Source: Candidatus Acidiferrum typicum (GTDB lineage Bacteria > Acidobacteriota > Terriglobia > Acidiferrales > UBA7541). From it: 13,675 nt of DNA. The translations under genes and the position numbers were made by a program. The DNA is taken from the NCBI GenBank assembly GCA_025463105.1, contig JAOAPW010000397.1, forward strand, positions 1-13,675, in the 5' to 3' direction. The notes under the pieces were generated by a model. That model saw only the letters and a list, made by a program, of their open reading frames with translations, made no database searches and had not been told where the DNA came from. Numbering within the stretch: the first letter of the stretch is position 1; each line of letters opens with the position of its first letter. Shown here piece by piece: positions 5,319 through 13,189 of this stretch.

Positions 5319-8063
5319 TCAATTCCTCACGCGTGACGGGTCAATGCCAGCTGTTCCCCGCCGCTTTTGCGTCGCCGCTCTCGTAGCCGGAACGCGCAAT
5401 TCTCCGCCGAGCCGGGTGCGACTCCGTTCTAGGTGCGTGTAATTCTTGTCGAATTCCTTGATCTCAATGAACTGATCCTTGCCGACATCAGAGAATGTTT
5501 GGTGGGTATCACTTGCTGGCCACCAGATTTCCAGGCTCACGATTTTAGCGTTTTTACCGAGTCCGAGGTGTTGTTGCAGGGGAGAAGCCCCGAACGATCC
5601 ACCGCTTCCCACCGTGCGATAGATGGATCGGCGGTCATGAGTTTCATTTCCCACAATCACCTTGATCCGCGCCCCAATTGCAGCGCGATTACTTTTCACT
5701 CCAACCAGCCGCAGGGCAATCCAATCGTTGTCGTTCCCTGGATTTTCAAAGAGGCGAATGGCGTGCCGGTCGCCGGGTACCGCGCCTCCAATTTCAGCGA
5801 TCATGTCTTCATCACCGTCGTTGTCGAGATCGGCGAAGGCAACCCCGTGTCCCTTGTGCAATTCGCCGGTGCCCGACGAGGCGGTGACGTCGACAAATTT
5901 CTTTCCGCCCTGGTTATGAAACATAACATTCGGAAGAATGTCACCGTAGGGGGGCGTTCCGGTTCCGAGATAAAAATCGAGAAAGCCGTCGTTATCAATG
6001 TCGCCAAAATTGGATCCCATAGGATCGAAAACGCGATCGAGGCCAACCTCAGTCGTCACATCGCGGAATGTACCGTTCCCCTGATTGTGATAAAGCTTCA
6101 GGCTCTCCACATTGCTTGGAAGCCCCAGTTGGCTTCGCACAATCTCTTCCGGGGACATATAGTAGCTGGTGACGAACAAGTCAGGCCAGCCGTCGTTATC
6201 GTAGTCAAAGAACCAAGTCGCAAAACTCATCCAAGGCGCCTGGACTCCTGCTTGCTTGCCCACTTCAGTGAAAGTACGGTTGTGGTTGTTGTGGTAAAGG
6301 AAATTGTTACCGCCAAGATTTGAAACGTACAAATCCATGAAGCCGTCGTTATCGTAGTCCGCAGAAACCACGCCTTTGGAAAAGGCCACATTATCGACTC
6401 CGGCTGTCTGCGCGATATCTTCGAACGTGCCGTCACCCTTGTTGTGGTACAGGCGGCTTGGACCCTGCTCATTTCCTATGAACAAATCGAGGAACCCATC
6501 ATTATCAATGTCGGTCCAAACCGCGGTTTGCGATGCGATGGGGTCGGCCAGTCCCGCGCTCTCCGTGACGTCGGTGAATGTCCCGTCGCAGTTATTCCTC
6601 AGCAGCGAAGCGCGCATGGGCGCTTGCCAGCCGCCCCGCAAGACGAATATGTCGAGGCAACCGTCATTGTTGTAATCCGTCTGAATGAGATTTAAACCTC
6701 CCAGTTGATCAGCCAGGCCAGCCTGAATTGCCCTGTCGGTAAATGTGCCGTCTCCATTGTTATGGAAGTAGTGCAGGGCCTCACACTGGTCGTAGCTCGA
6801 GGTGACGACATCCAGCAAGCCATTGTTCTCAAAGTCATCCACAATGACGCCCCCCGCCATCGAAAAAGAATTCAGACCGGCAGCCGCCGCTACATCTCTG
6901 AACGGTCCCACATCGTCCTTGGACGCGAAGACTGACGGTGCAATCAAATATTTTGCGGGCACGCCCGCCGGGTATTTCCCCACTGACATGTAGGCGAGAT
7001 TGAGTAGCCACTTCACTTCCTGTGTGTCGGGCTTCTTCTCGAGAAATCGCGTGAAGTATTGGATCGCCTTCTCTGAATCGTCAATTTTCTGATACCGGAC
7101 AGGTTTGCGCGGAGGGAAAATACAACGGTCTCCAGGTTTTCTGTAGACCTCATTCTCCATCTCCGACTTGTGCAGATACGCGGTGCCCAGAACCTCCTCC
7201 AATTCGGGGGCCATTTGGGGAGAGTTTGAATTGGCAAGCTTGTAGGCTTTGAGCCACTCTTGTATAGCTGGCTCCATTTCGCCTTGATAGGCAAGAAGTT
7301 GCGCCAGAGAGAAATGCACTCTACCAAGCTGCTCTGGCCGGGTTGCCGCGTAGCTATCAGGATCGTTCGGGTCCAGGAGCTGCTTAAGGTGATCGACCGC
7401 TCGGGCCAAAGTCTGTTTCCGCACTTCGCAAACGCTGCGAAGGTCGTGGTCCCAGCCGGGAGGCTTTGGCAAAGTCCGAAAGGCGATTTCCACCTCGACC
7501 GCTCCCGAAACATCCGGAGGGTACGCGATTTTTCCACGACCGGCTAGTGCGAGCAGCGCGGTAGGCGTCATTCCCTGTCCGGTGCTTACCACTGGCGCTG
7601 CTCCCGGAGTTGGGACGCCTGCGGGAGCAGGAGACGAATTGCTAGTTGTGGTCTGGCCCGCCTCAACCTTCAATATCGCGAAACCAGTCGAAATCTTGAC
7701 CGGCCCGGCCAATTTTCTCGCCCCGGCATCTCGGAGTGCGTCTCTGAGTTCCATTCGCAGGGTCGCCGGATCGATCCTTCCCAGAGAGCCGCCATTCGCG
7801 GCGCTGGGATCGATGGACTTCTCCCGCGCCAGTGTTGCAAAATCCTCCCCGCCTTGTACACGCTTAAGGATTTGCTCCGCTTCCGATTGGGATTCCACGA
7901 CGATGATACGAAGCTCAGGAATTGGTTGGCCAGGGTTTTGAGCGTCACTTGGCAACGCCACAAAAACCGAGAAAAGCAAGAGGAATACAAACATGACGCC
8001 ACAAAGGCGACGCGTTGTATTGATTCCGCGTGGCTCGCGCCTAGGCAACAGGGATGCCCTCAC
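5319..8063 (-). CDS. Exported parvulin-like / TPR / FG-GAP / ASPIC-UnbV fusion protein (CRTAC1 family)
   Basis: I choose GTG 8063: it overlaps the previous stop in a GTGA, gives an Arg-rich n-region and a hydrophobic stretch (MFVFLLLFSVFVALPSDAQ, 24-42), and predicts 914 residues. Order of parts: signal peptide; parvulin/PpiC-like domain (~50-135; FATLAREKSIDPSAANGGSL); Pro/Thr/Ser linker (136-165); TPR-like helices (~215-365); FG-GAP/VCBS repeats (~388-775) with many Ca-binding D-x-[DN]-x-DG loops such as DIDNDGFLDLF; ASPIC/UnbV domain (~795-868; GARIKV, LGLGK, WWPA); and a 45-residue basic tail. The propeller probably binds calcium and ligands outside the membrane. The parvulin part lacks both usual histidines (LRIIVV and GFAILKV where RHILV and GYHIIKV are expected), so it probably binds or chaperones rather than isomerises. 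Substrate and pathway are unknown. Confidence 0.85.
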   Translation of the reverse strand: MRASLLPRREPRGINTTRRLCGVMFVFLLLFSVFVALPSDAQNPGQPIPELRIIVVESQSEAEQILKRVQGGEDFATLAREKSIDPSAANGGSLGRIDPATLRMELRDALRDAGARKLAGPVKISTGFAILKVEAGQTTTSNSSPAPAGVPTPGAAPVVSTGQGMTPTALLALAGRGKIAYPPDVSGAVEVEIAFRTLPKPPGWDHDLRSVCEVRKQTLARAVDHLKQLLDPNDPDSYAATRPEQLGRVHFSLAQLLAYQGEMEPAIQEWLKAYKLANSNSPQMAPELEEVLGTAYLHKSEMENEVYRKPGDRCIFPPRKPVRYQKIDDSEKAIQYFTRFLEKKPDTQEVKWLLNLAYMSVGKYPAGVPAKYLIAPSVFASKDDVGPFRDVAAAAGLNSFSMAGGVIVDDFENNGLLDVVTSSYDQCEALHYFHNNGDGTFTDRAIQAGLADQLGGLNLIQTDYNNDGCLDIFVLRGGWQAPMRASLLRNNCDGTFTDVTESAGLADPIASQTAVWTDIDNDGFLDLFIGNEQGPSRLYHNKGDGTFEDIAQTAGVDNVAFSKGVVSADYDNDGFMDLYVSNLGGNNFLYHNNHNRTFTEVGKQAGVQAPWMSFATWFFDYDNDGWPDLFVTSYYMSPEEIVRSQLGLPSNVESLKLYHNQGNGTFRDVTTEVGLDRVFDPMGSNFGDIDNDGFLDFYLGTGTPPYGDILPNVMFHNQGGKKFVDVTASSGTGELHKGHGVAFADLDNDGDEDMIAEIGGAVPGDRHAIRLFENPGNDNDWIALRLVGVKSNRAAIGARIKVIVGNETHDRRSIYRTVGSGGSFGASPLQQHLGLGKNAKIVSLEIWWPASDTHQTFSDVGKDQFIEIKEFDKNYTHLERSRTRLGGELRVPATRAATQKRRGTAGIDPSRVRN

Positions 8064-9778
8064 TTCCACTCGCCAGCGCCTTCGATAACGGTGATATAGC
8101 GATCTGCCGGAATTTTCGTGAACCGCTCCACACTGCCTCCGGGTTGGGGCCATCGCACTTCCAGCCAGTCCAATTTGTCTTTCTTCCCACAGCCCAACAG
8201 CATACGTGGATCGTGAGAGGACATGAAACTTCCACCGCCTACTTTCATGCGGCTCCGCGTAAGGTCGCCTGCTTTATAAGTTATCCGAGCACCGATGGCA
8301 TCCCGATTTGATTTGGTCCCGACGAGCCGCACTCCCAGCCAATGGTTCTCCTTGCCCACATTGTTGCGGAGCAAAATCGGCGCGCCATCATTTACCCCGA
8401 CTAGCACATCAATTCCACCGTCATTGTTAAAGTCACCCACTGCCATGCCCCGGGCCGAGAACGACTTACCAAACACCGGTCCGCTTTGTTCGCTTACGTT
8501 CTGATATTTGCCCCCCACATTCTGGAATAACAGAAGTGGTTCGTGGTATTTCACTTGGCTGGAGAACTCTTCCACCAGGTCGTCCGGAAACCCGTTAGCC
8601 AGAAATAGATCGAGATTTCCATCGTTATCGTAATCCATGAATCTAACTCCCCAACCACTCATCCAGCGAGTTGCCATTCCAACGCCCAGCGCCATAGCCT
8701 GATCGTCAAATGTGCCGTCGCGGTTGTTACGATACAGCGAGAAAATTTCCTCGTCGATGTTTGCTACGAAAAGGTCCATCCATCCGTCTTCGTCAAAGTC
8801 AGCTGAGTCGACGCCCATGCCGGAGCGGGCGCGCCCGTCAGCGCTATAAGCAATATCCGCTCGAAGACCAACTTCTTCAAACCGTCCATCCCCGCGATTC
8901 ATGAAAAGAAAATTTCCTACTGTGTCGTTGGCCACGAACAGATCCAGCCGTCCGTCGTTGTTCACGTCGGTCGCGATCGCTCCCCAAGCCTTTCCTAAAC
9001 GATTCGCTATGCCCGACTCTTTGCTCACATCGGTAAAAGTTCCGTCTCCGTTGTTGTGGAACAGCCAACTCGGCATGGAGGGAAAGATGCGGGGAATGCA
9101 GTAGTGTCGTTTGCCGTCTGAACCGATACCGCATCCAGTATCTTTGTCGAATCCCGCGAACTGTCCGACGAACAAATCCAGGCGGCCGTCATTGTCGTAG
9201 TCGAACCACACAGCGCTAGATGCCCAACCCTGAACACCGACACCTGCTTCCCTGGTGACGTCGCTGAAAGTTCCGTTCCCGTTATTGCGATAGAGAATGC
9301 TCTGCCCGTATTGAGTAACGTAAACGTCTGGAAACCCGTCGTTGTTGTAGTCGCCAACAGCGACTCCCATCCCGAACCCGCCTCCGCTTACGCCGGCTTT
9401 CTCGGTGACATCGGTGAATGTCCCATCCCGATTGTTCCGGTACAACGCATTGCGCAAGGGTGTCGTAGGGGTATAAAAATCGCACTTTCCACTATTAACC
9501 AGGTATATATCCATCCAACCGTCGGTATCGTAGTCGAGGAAGGCACAGCCGGGACCCGTTGCTTCTGGAAGATACTTATGAGGAGAGCGGGCAGCATTGT
9601 GCGTCCAATGTATTCCACTGGCAGAAGGTCGAATTTCCTCGAACACGGGAGAGACTTGCGGGGTATGTCCCAAGGCTCTGCGCGACAGCGCCGAAAATGC
9701 GATGCTCCCGCCAAGCCCCCGCAGAAAGTCGCGCCGGGAAAAGGAAGCGAGCCGTGCAGGCCCCAAATGCAATGGCAT
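8060..9778 (-). CDS. Tat-exported FG-GAP/ASPIC-UnbV (CRTAC1-family) protein
   Basis: The 572-residue protein starts at ATG 9778 with a twin-arginine signal (SRRDFLRGLGG, 14-24), so it is probably exported folded. From about 75 to 470 come FG-GAP/VCBS repeats, each with an acidic calcium loop (LDYDTDGWMDIYLV, FDYDNDGRLDLFVG, MDYDNDGNLDLFLA) followed by a short RNNxDGTFTDV strand pair, as in a beta-propeller. Residues about 480-565 form an ASPIC/UnbV domain (NHWLGVRLVGTKSNRDAIGA ... LEVRWPQPG). The family is common in acidobacteria and planctomycetes and is named after human CRTAC1 and the enediyne-cluster protein UnbV; no biochemical activity is established that I know of. It is the first gene of the operon: its stop overlaps the GTG of the next gene. 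Cysteines in DKDTGCGIG and HYCIP could form a disulfide. Confidence 0.87.
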   Translation of the reverse strand: MPLHLGPARLASFSRRDFLRGLGGSIAFSALSRRALGHTPQVSPVFEEIRPSASGIHWTHNAARSPHKYLPEATGPGCAFLDYDTDGWMDIYLVNSGKCDFYTPTTPLRNALYRNNRDGTFTDVTEKAGVSGGGFGMGVAVGDYNNDGFPDVYVTQYGQSILYRNNGNGTFSDVTREAGVGVQGWASSAVWFDYDNDGRLDLFVGQFAGFDKDTGCGIGSDGKRHYCIPRIFPSMPSWLFHNNGDGTFTDVSKESGIANRLGKAWGAIATDVNNDGRLDLFVANDTVGNFLFMNRGDGRFEEVGLRADIAYSADGRARSGMGVDSADFDEDGWMDLFVANIDEEIFSLYRNNRDGTFDDQAMALGVGMATRWMSGWGVRFMDYDNDGNLDLFLANGFPDDLVEEFSSQVKYHEPLLLFQNVGGKYQNVSEQSGPVFGKSFSARGMAVGDFNNDGGIDVLVGVNDGAPILLRNNVGKENHWLGVRLVGTKSNRDAIGARITYKAGDLTRSRMKVGGGSFMSSHDPRMLLGCGKKDKLDWLEVRWPQPGGSVERFTKIPADRYITVIEGAGEWK

Positions 9779-9854
9779 CGATATCTTTTACCATAGTCTT
9801 GCGAGCCTAGATAAGACCACAGACTCGGTGTAACATTTTCGCGTCTTCGTATTT
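9779..9854. promoter_or_regulatory. 76-base divergent intergenic region
   Basis: The region separates the start of the minus-strand FG-GAP/ASPIC operon from the plus-strand TPR gene, so it must carry both promoters unless transcription enters from elsewhere. I see only weak candidates (for example TAACAT at 9831-9836 as a -10 for the plus strand) and no clear Shine-Dalgarno on either side. The close divergent arrangement suggests joint control; no operator is recognisable. Confidence 0.4.
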
Positions 9855-12176
9855 ATGCCAAAGAGTATCCGCGTGTTATCGTGGATAAACTCAAGAATTG
9901 CCCCGCGTATGGTTACGCCGACATCTAGAGCTGGCAGCCTTGCTCACCTCGGATTTGTAATCCTTCTTGTAATTTCTAGCGCTTTACTCCCGCCATGTTT
10001 AGTGTTGGCATCCGCGGCGACGCCCCAGCCTCCGGCCCATCGGGAGAGTTTCGAAACGCTGGCCGCGAATGCCCAATCAGCCCGTGAGGCAGGCAAATTA
10101 GACGAGGCCATTCGCAACTATCAAGCCGGTGTGGAACTGCGTCCGAGCTGGAATGAAGGCTGGTGGTATCTCGGAACCCTGTTGTACGAGACGGATCATT
10201 TCTCGGAGGCCATTCCCGCACTCCGCCGTGTGGTCGAACTGGATTCCAAGAGCAGCGCCGGGTGGGCGTTTCTTGGACTCTGTGAATTCGACACCGGATA
10301 CTATGCGGACGCATTCGTCCACCTGCAGAGCGCGAAGGAATTGGGATTTGCCGATAGTCCGGAAATCGAGAAAATCGCCCTCTATCACCTCGGACTGCTG
10401 CTCAATTTGCGCGGCGAATTTGAGCAAGCGAGTGAACTTCTTGCAAATGCCTTTGCGACCGGGCCAGTTCCCGAGCAGATCAAAACAGCGCTCGGACTAG
10501 CGTTGCTGCGGGTTCCGCTCTTGCCGCCGCAGGTGGATCCGTCGAAAGACGCACTGATCCATGCGGCCGGTGAAACTGCGGCTCTGCTCCTGAATCATCA
10601 GATGGATGCAGCCTTGGGGAACTTTGAACAGATGTTGCGGCACTATCCCGACACCTCCTACTTACATTATCAGTACGGCATGGCGTTGGCTGCGGCTTCA
10701 CAACAGGAGCGTGCGGAGCTTCAATTGCGCGAGGAAATCCAGGCTACGCCGCGCACCGCATTGCCGTGGATCGCTTTGGCCACAGTGAGCACGCAGCGCA
10801 AAAGGTTCGCAGAAGCCGTAGCGGACGCCCAACAGGCAACCCGACTTGAGCCTCGATCCGCGGCTGCGTATGAAGCGCTGGCGCGGGCTTTGCAAAGCCA
10901 AAGCAAACCTGAGGAGGCAACAAATGCTTTCCGGCGGGCGCATGAACTGGCGAAGCGGCCGGCGGAGATAGATTCCGCCCAAGTCGAACGATATGCGCTG
11001 AACAGGGGTACAGAATTAGCAAAAAACCGGCCTGCGAACGATCCGACGCCAGGAACGCCGTCCGCATCAGCAGTATCAAACCTGGAAGGCGCTACACGCC
11101 TTGCGGAGTCGGCACGACGAAATGGCCGCCTAGAAGAAGCCTCGGTGTTGTATCAAAATGCGCTTAAGTCTCACTCCGACTGGCAGGAAGGCTGGCGGCA
11201 ATTAGGCACAATAGAATACATGCTGGGCCGCTACCCCGAAGCTATCGCCGCCCTGCAGCAGGCTGTTGCTCGTGAAGCGAAGCAGCCGGACACCTGGACT
11301 TTGCTCGGTCTGAGCGAATTCAAGACTAAGGACTACAAAAACTCTCGGATTCATTTGGAGCGCGGCCGCGCTCTGGGATTCAGCGGGAATGCGGCTGCAG
11401 TAAGGGTCTCGCGCTACCATCTGGCATTGCTGTTAAATCTCGATCGCGACCATGATGGCGCATTTGCTCTGCTGATCCCTGAGGTCGGGCCAGGCGCACT
11501 GTCAGAAGAGATTCAGTTCGCAATGGGCATCGCATTACTCCGGATGGCTGTGCTGCCCGAACAAATAGATTCCACCCAGCGCGCTTTGGTGCGCTCGGCA
11601 GGAGAAGCGGCCGTGCTGCTCTCCCAAAGCTACTATGACAGGGCCTTCCATATCTTCGACACAATCCTGAACGAGAATCCAAAAACGCCGTTCCTTCATT
11701 ATGCGTATGGAGACGCTTTGGCCTCCGCCTCCAGATATGACGCAGCCCAGTTTCAATTGAGGGATGAAACGCGACTAAATCCCAGCAGCGAGCTCGCCTA
11801 CATCCGCTTGGCTTCCATCGCGCTCGTATTGCATCAGGCCACGGGCGCGCTCGAACATTCCAGGAAAGCAGTCGCGCTCGCGCCAGAGTCGGCTGAAGCC
11901 CGCTACATGCTCGGACGTGCTTTGCTGGAACAAGGCGATGCTTTGGCAGGAATCCGCGAACTTGAGGCCGCGCGCCGTTTCGCTCCGAAGAGTCCGAAGG
12001 TGCATTTCAATCTTGCTCGAGCCTACACCCAAGCGAACCGTACGACCGAGGCTGAACAGGAGCGGTCTGAATTCGAGCGCTTGAAGAACCAGGCGGCGAC
12101 GCAGCCAAGCTCGTATGGTGACCGAGCGAGGCGTGTCGATACCGGTGATGCATCCATGCAGCCGGTTGGCAAATAG
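9855..12176 (+). CDS. Exported TPR protein made of two homologous halves
   Basis: The 773-residue protein has a hydrophobic export segment at about 30-54 (LAHLGFVILLVISSALLPPCLVLASA). The start is uncertain: ATG 9855 gives a long n-region, and ATG 9909 (residue 19) gives a more normal signal peptide. After it come TPR helices throughout, for example REAGKLDEAIRNYQAGVELR, GRYPEAIAALQQAV and EARYMLGRALLEQGDALAGI. Residues 66-366 align without gaps to 410-710 at a constant offset of 344, so the gene arose by an internal duplication; one extra TPR follows (~715-745). There is no catalytic domain. TPR arrays scaffold protein complexes, and its position divergent from two FG-GAP/ASPIC genes suggests it organises them in the envelope. 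The extreme C-terminus (745-773) is polar and probably disordered. Confidence 0.85.
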   Translation: MPKSIRVLSWINSRIAPRMVTPTSRAGSLAHLGFVILLVISSALLPPCLVLASAATPQPPAHRESFETLAANAQSAREAGKLDEAIRNYQAGVELRPSWNEGWWYLGTLLYETDHFSEAIPALRRVVELDSKSSAGWAFLGLCEFDTGYYADAFVHLQSAKELGFADSPEIEKIALYHLGLLLNLRGEFEQASELLANAFATGPVPEQIKTALGLALLRVPLLPPQVDPSKDALIHAAGETAALLLNHQMDAALGNFEQMLRHYPDTSYLHYQYGMALAAASQQERAELQLREEIQATPRTALPWIALATVSTQRKRFAEAVADAQQATRLEPRSAAAYEALARALQSQSKPEEATNAFRRAHELAKRPAEIDSAQVERYALNRGTELAKNRPANDPTPGTPSASAVSNLEGATRLAESARRNGRLEEASVLYQNALKSHSDWQEGWRQLGTIEYMLGRYPEAIAALQQAVAREAKQPDTWTLLGLSEFKTKDYKNSRIHLERGRALGFSGNAAAVRVSRYHLALLLNLDRDHDGAFALLIPEVGPGALSEEIQFAMGIALLRMAVLPEQIDSTQRALVRSAGEAAVLLSQSYYDRAFHIFDTILNENPKTPFLHYAYGDALASASRYDAAQFQLRDETRLNPSSELAYIRLASIALVLHQATGALEHSRKAVALAPESAEARYMLGRALLEQGDALAGIRELEAARRFAPKSPKVHFNLARAYTQANRTTEAEQERSEFERLKNQAATQPSSYGDRARRVDTGDASMQPVGK
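10050..11984 (+). repeat. Internal tandem duplication within the TPR gene (period 1032 bases)
   Basis: The encoded segments 66-366 and 410-710 match in register: EGWWYLGTL/EGWRQLGTI (101/445), YHLGLLLNL/YHLALLLNL (177/521), ALGLALLR/AMGIALLR (212/556), LHYQYGMALA/LHYAYGDALA (270/614) and LEPRSAAAYEALARAL/LAPESAEARYMLGRAL (331/675). The offset is always 344 residues. The copies are well diverged at DNA level, so the duplication is old. A linker of about 40 residues (367-409, Pro/Ala/Thr-rich) joins them. Confidence 0.85.
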
Positions 12177-12179
12177 GGC

Positions 12180-12320
12180 AAAATCTCCTTCGGCATCACC
12201 GGAGCCACCATGAAGAATTGCGTCCGTCGCTGATGATCGGCCGAAATGGCGTCCAAATACGCCTAAACCTTAGGATCATTTATCTGCGTGTTCAACGAGG
12301 CGCGCTTGAAGAACGCCTGA
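12180..12320 (-). pseudogene. Possible remnant of a minus-strand coding sequence with an internal stop
   Basis: Between the TPR gene and the Oar fragment, the minus strand reads like protein with G/C-rich third positions: AFFKRASLNTQINDPKV, then TAG (12265-12263), then AYLDAISADHQRRTQFFMV and MPKEILPYLP. A single C-to-T change (CAG to TAG) would explain the stop. I recognise no family, the stretch is short, and it may be chance. The other strand shows nothing better here. Confidence 0.25.
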
Positions 12321-13064
12321 AAACCGCTCCCGTATTTTATCCAGACCAACGAACTCTTTTCGGCCCCCTTCTTTCAGTTGGGTAGCGCTACTAACCTGCC
12401 GGCCGGATCTTTCCCGAGCGAAGCGTTTGCGGTTGTAGCTGGTTCTTCCAACACCTTTCGGCAGGCATATTTCGATCCAAATCCGCGCCGGAATTACGTG
12501 ATGCAGTGGAATCTGACGATCCAGCGTGAACTTGCCAAGGACGTGAGCGCGATGGTCGGCTATGTGGGCTCACGCGGAGTGCATCAACCCTTTCGAATGG
12601 AAGACGTGGACATTGTGTTGCCGACACTCACGCAGCACGGCTATCTCTGGCCATCACCCGCAGGCAGCGGAACCCGGCTCAATGTGAATGCTGGACGTAT
12701 TACCGCTGCATTTTGGTCCGGCGACTCCTATTACGACGCGTTGGAGGTTCAGCTCAAGAAGAAGATGGGACGAGGTTCCCTGGCAGGCTCTTACACTTGG
12801 GGGAAGTCAATAGACACTTCTTCTGGCAGCATGGTAGGAGATGAATACTCCAATTCGATCTCCAGTGCGCTGTGGTTCAATCCAAGATTGAATCGCGGGC
12901 TCTCGGACTTTAATGTTACGCAGAACCTTGAGGTCAACTACAGCTGGGAAATCGGCACTCCAAAGTGGGCGTCCGGTACCGCGGCCTGGATGCTAGGGGG
13001 ATGGCAAATAGGCGGAGTGTTCGAAGCCAGCACGGGCGTGCCTTTCACTCCTGGTATTGGGAAT
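12321..13064 (+). pseudogene. Fragment of an Oar-like TonB-dependent outer-membrane receptor
   Basis: An open frame following TGA 12318-12320 encodes about 248 residues typical of the C-terminal barrel region of acidobacterial Oar-like receptors: FFQLGSATNLPAGSFP, RRNYVMQWNLTIQRELAKDV, VGYVGSRGVH, YYDALEVQLKKK, GSLAGSYTWGKSID, GLSDFNVTQNLEVNYSW and GGWQIGGVFEASTGVPFTP. Complete members are about 1000 residues or more and carry an N-terminal regulatory-like domain and plug; both are missing, as is the final barrel strand. No signal peptide or start is present, since the frame simply opens after a stop. Homology ends about 13064, 60 bases before a tRNA 3' fragment. The frame then runs on by chance through antisense tRNA to 13307, giving the false tail RHEETRTPDLYRVK. 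This is a non-functional remnant. Confidence 0.75.
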
Positions 13065-13123
13065 CACGGGTCGTTTCGGGAAAGTCGGGTTGCCGAAAAC
13101 CGACGTAAGTTGGAGAAAAGAAA

Positions 13124-13168
13124 TGGTAGGCACGAGGAGACTCGAACTCCTGACCTCTACCGTGTCAA
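13124..13168 (-). other. 3' half of tRNA-Val(GAC), probable attachment-site remnant
   Basis: On the minus strand the bases read as anticodon loop TTGACAC (13168-13162, anticodon GAC), 3' anticodon stem GGTAG, variable loop AGGTC, T-arm AGGAG-TTCGAGT-CTCCT, acceptor strand CGTGCCT, A and CCA (13126-13124). The 5' anticodon stem should follow as CTACC, but the bases there do not pair, and no D-arm or 5' acceptor strand is found. Homology stops exactly at the loop/stem border, as expected where a tyrosine integrase crossed over in a tRNA anticodon loop. The isotype is read from the anticodon. Confidence 0.75.
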
Positions 13169-13189
13169 ACTTTCCGTCTTAAGCTTTGG

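Noticed and set aside
5433..6323. Long plus-strand open frame opposite the FG-GAP gene
   Set aside because: It is the antisense shadow of the repeated D-x-D-x-DG codons; the minus strand has clear domains here.
5500..9500. Short repeated DNA motifs as an interspersed repeat or CRISPR-like array
   Set aside because: They are the codons of FG-GAP calcium loops and the RNNxDGTFTDV strands, with irregular spacing that follows the protein repeats.
13084..13104. GTCGG/CCGAC hairpin as a tRNA-Val terminator
   Set aside because: The stem is only 5 bp with no T run, and the tRNA it would serve is truncated.
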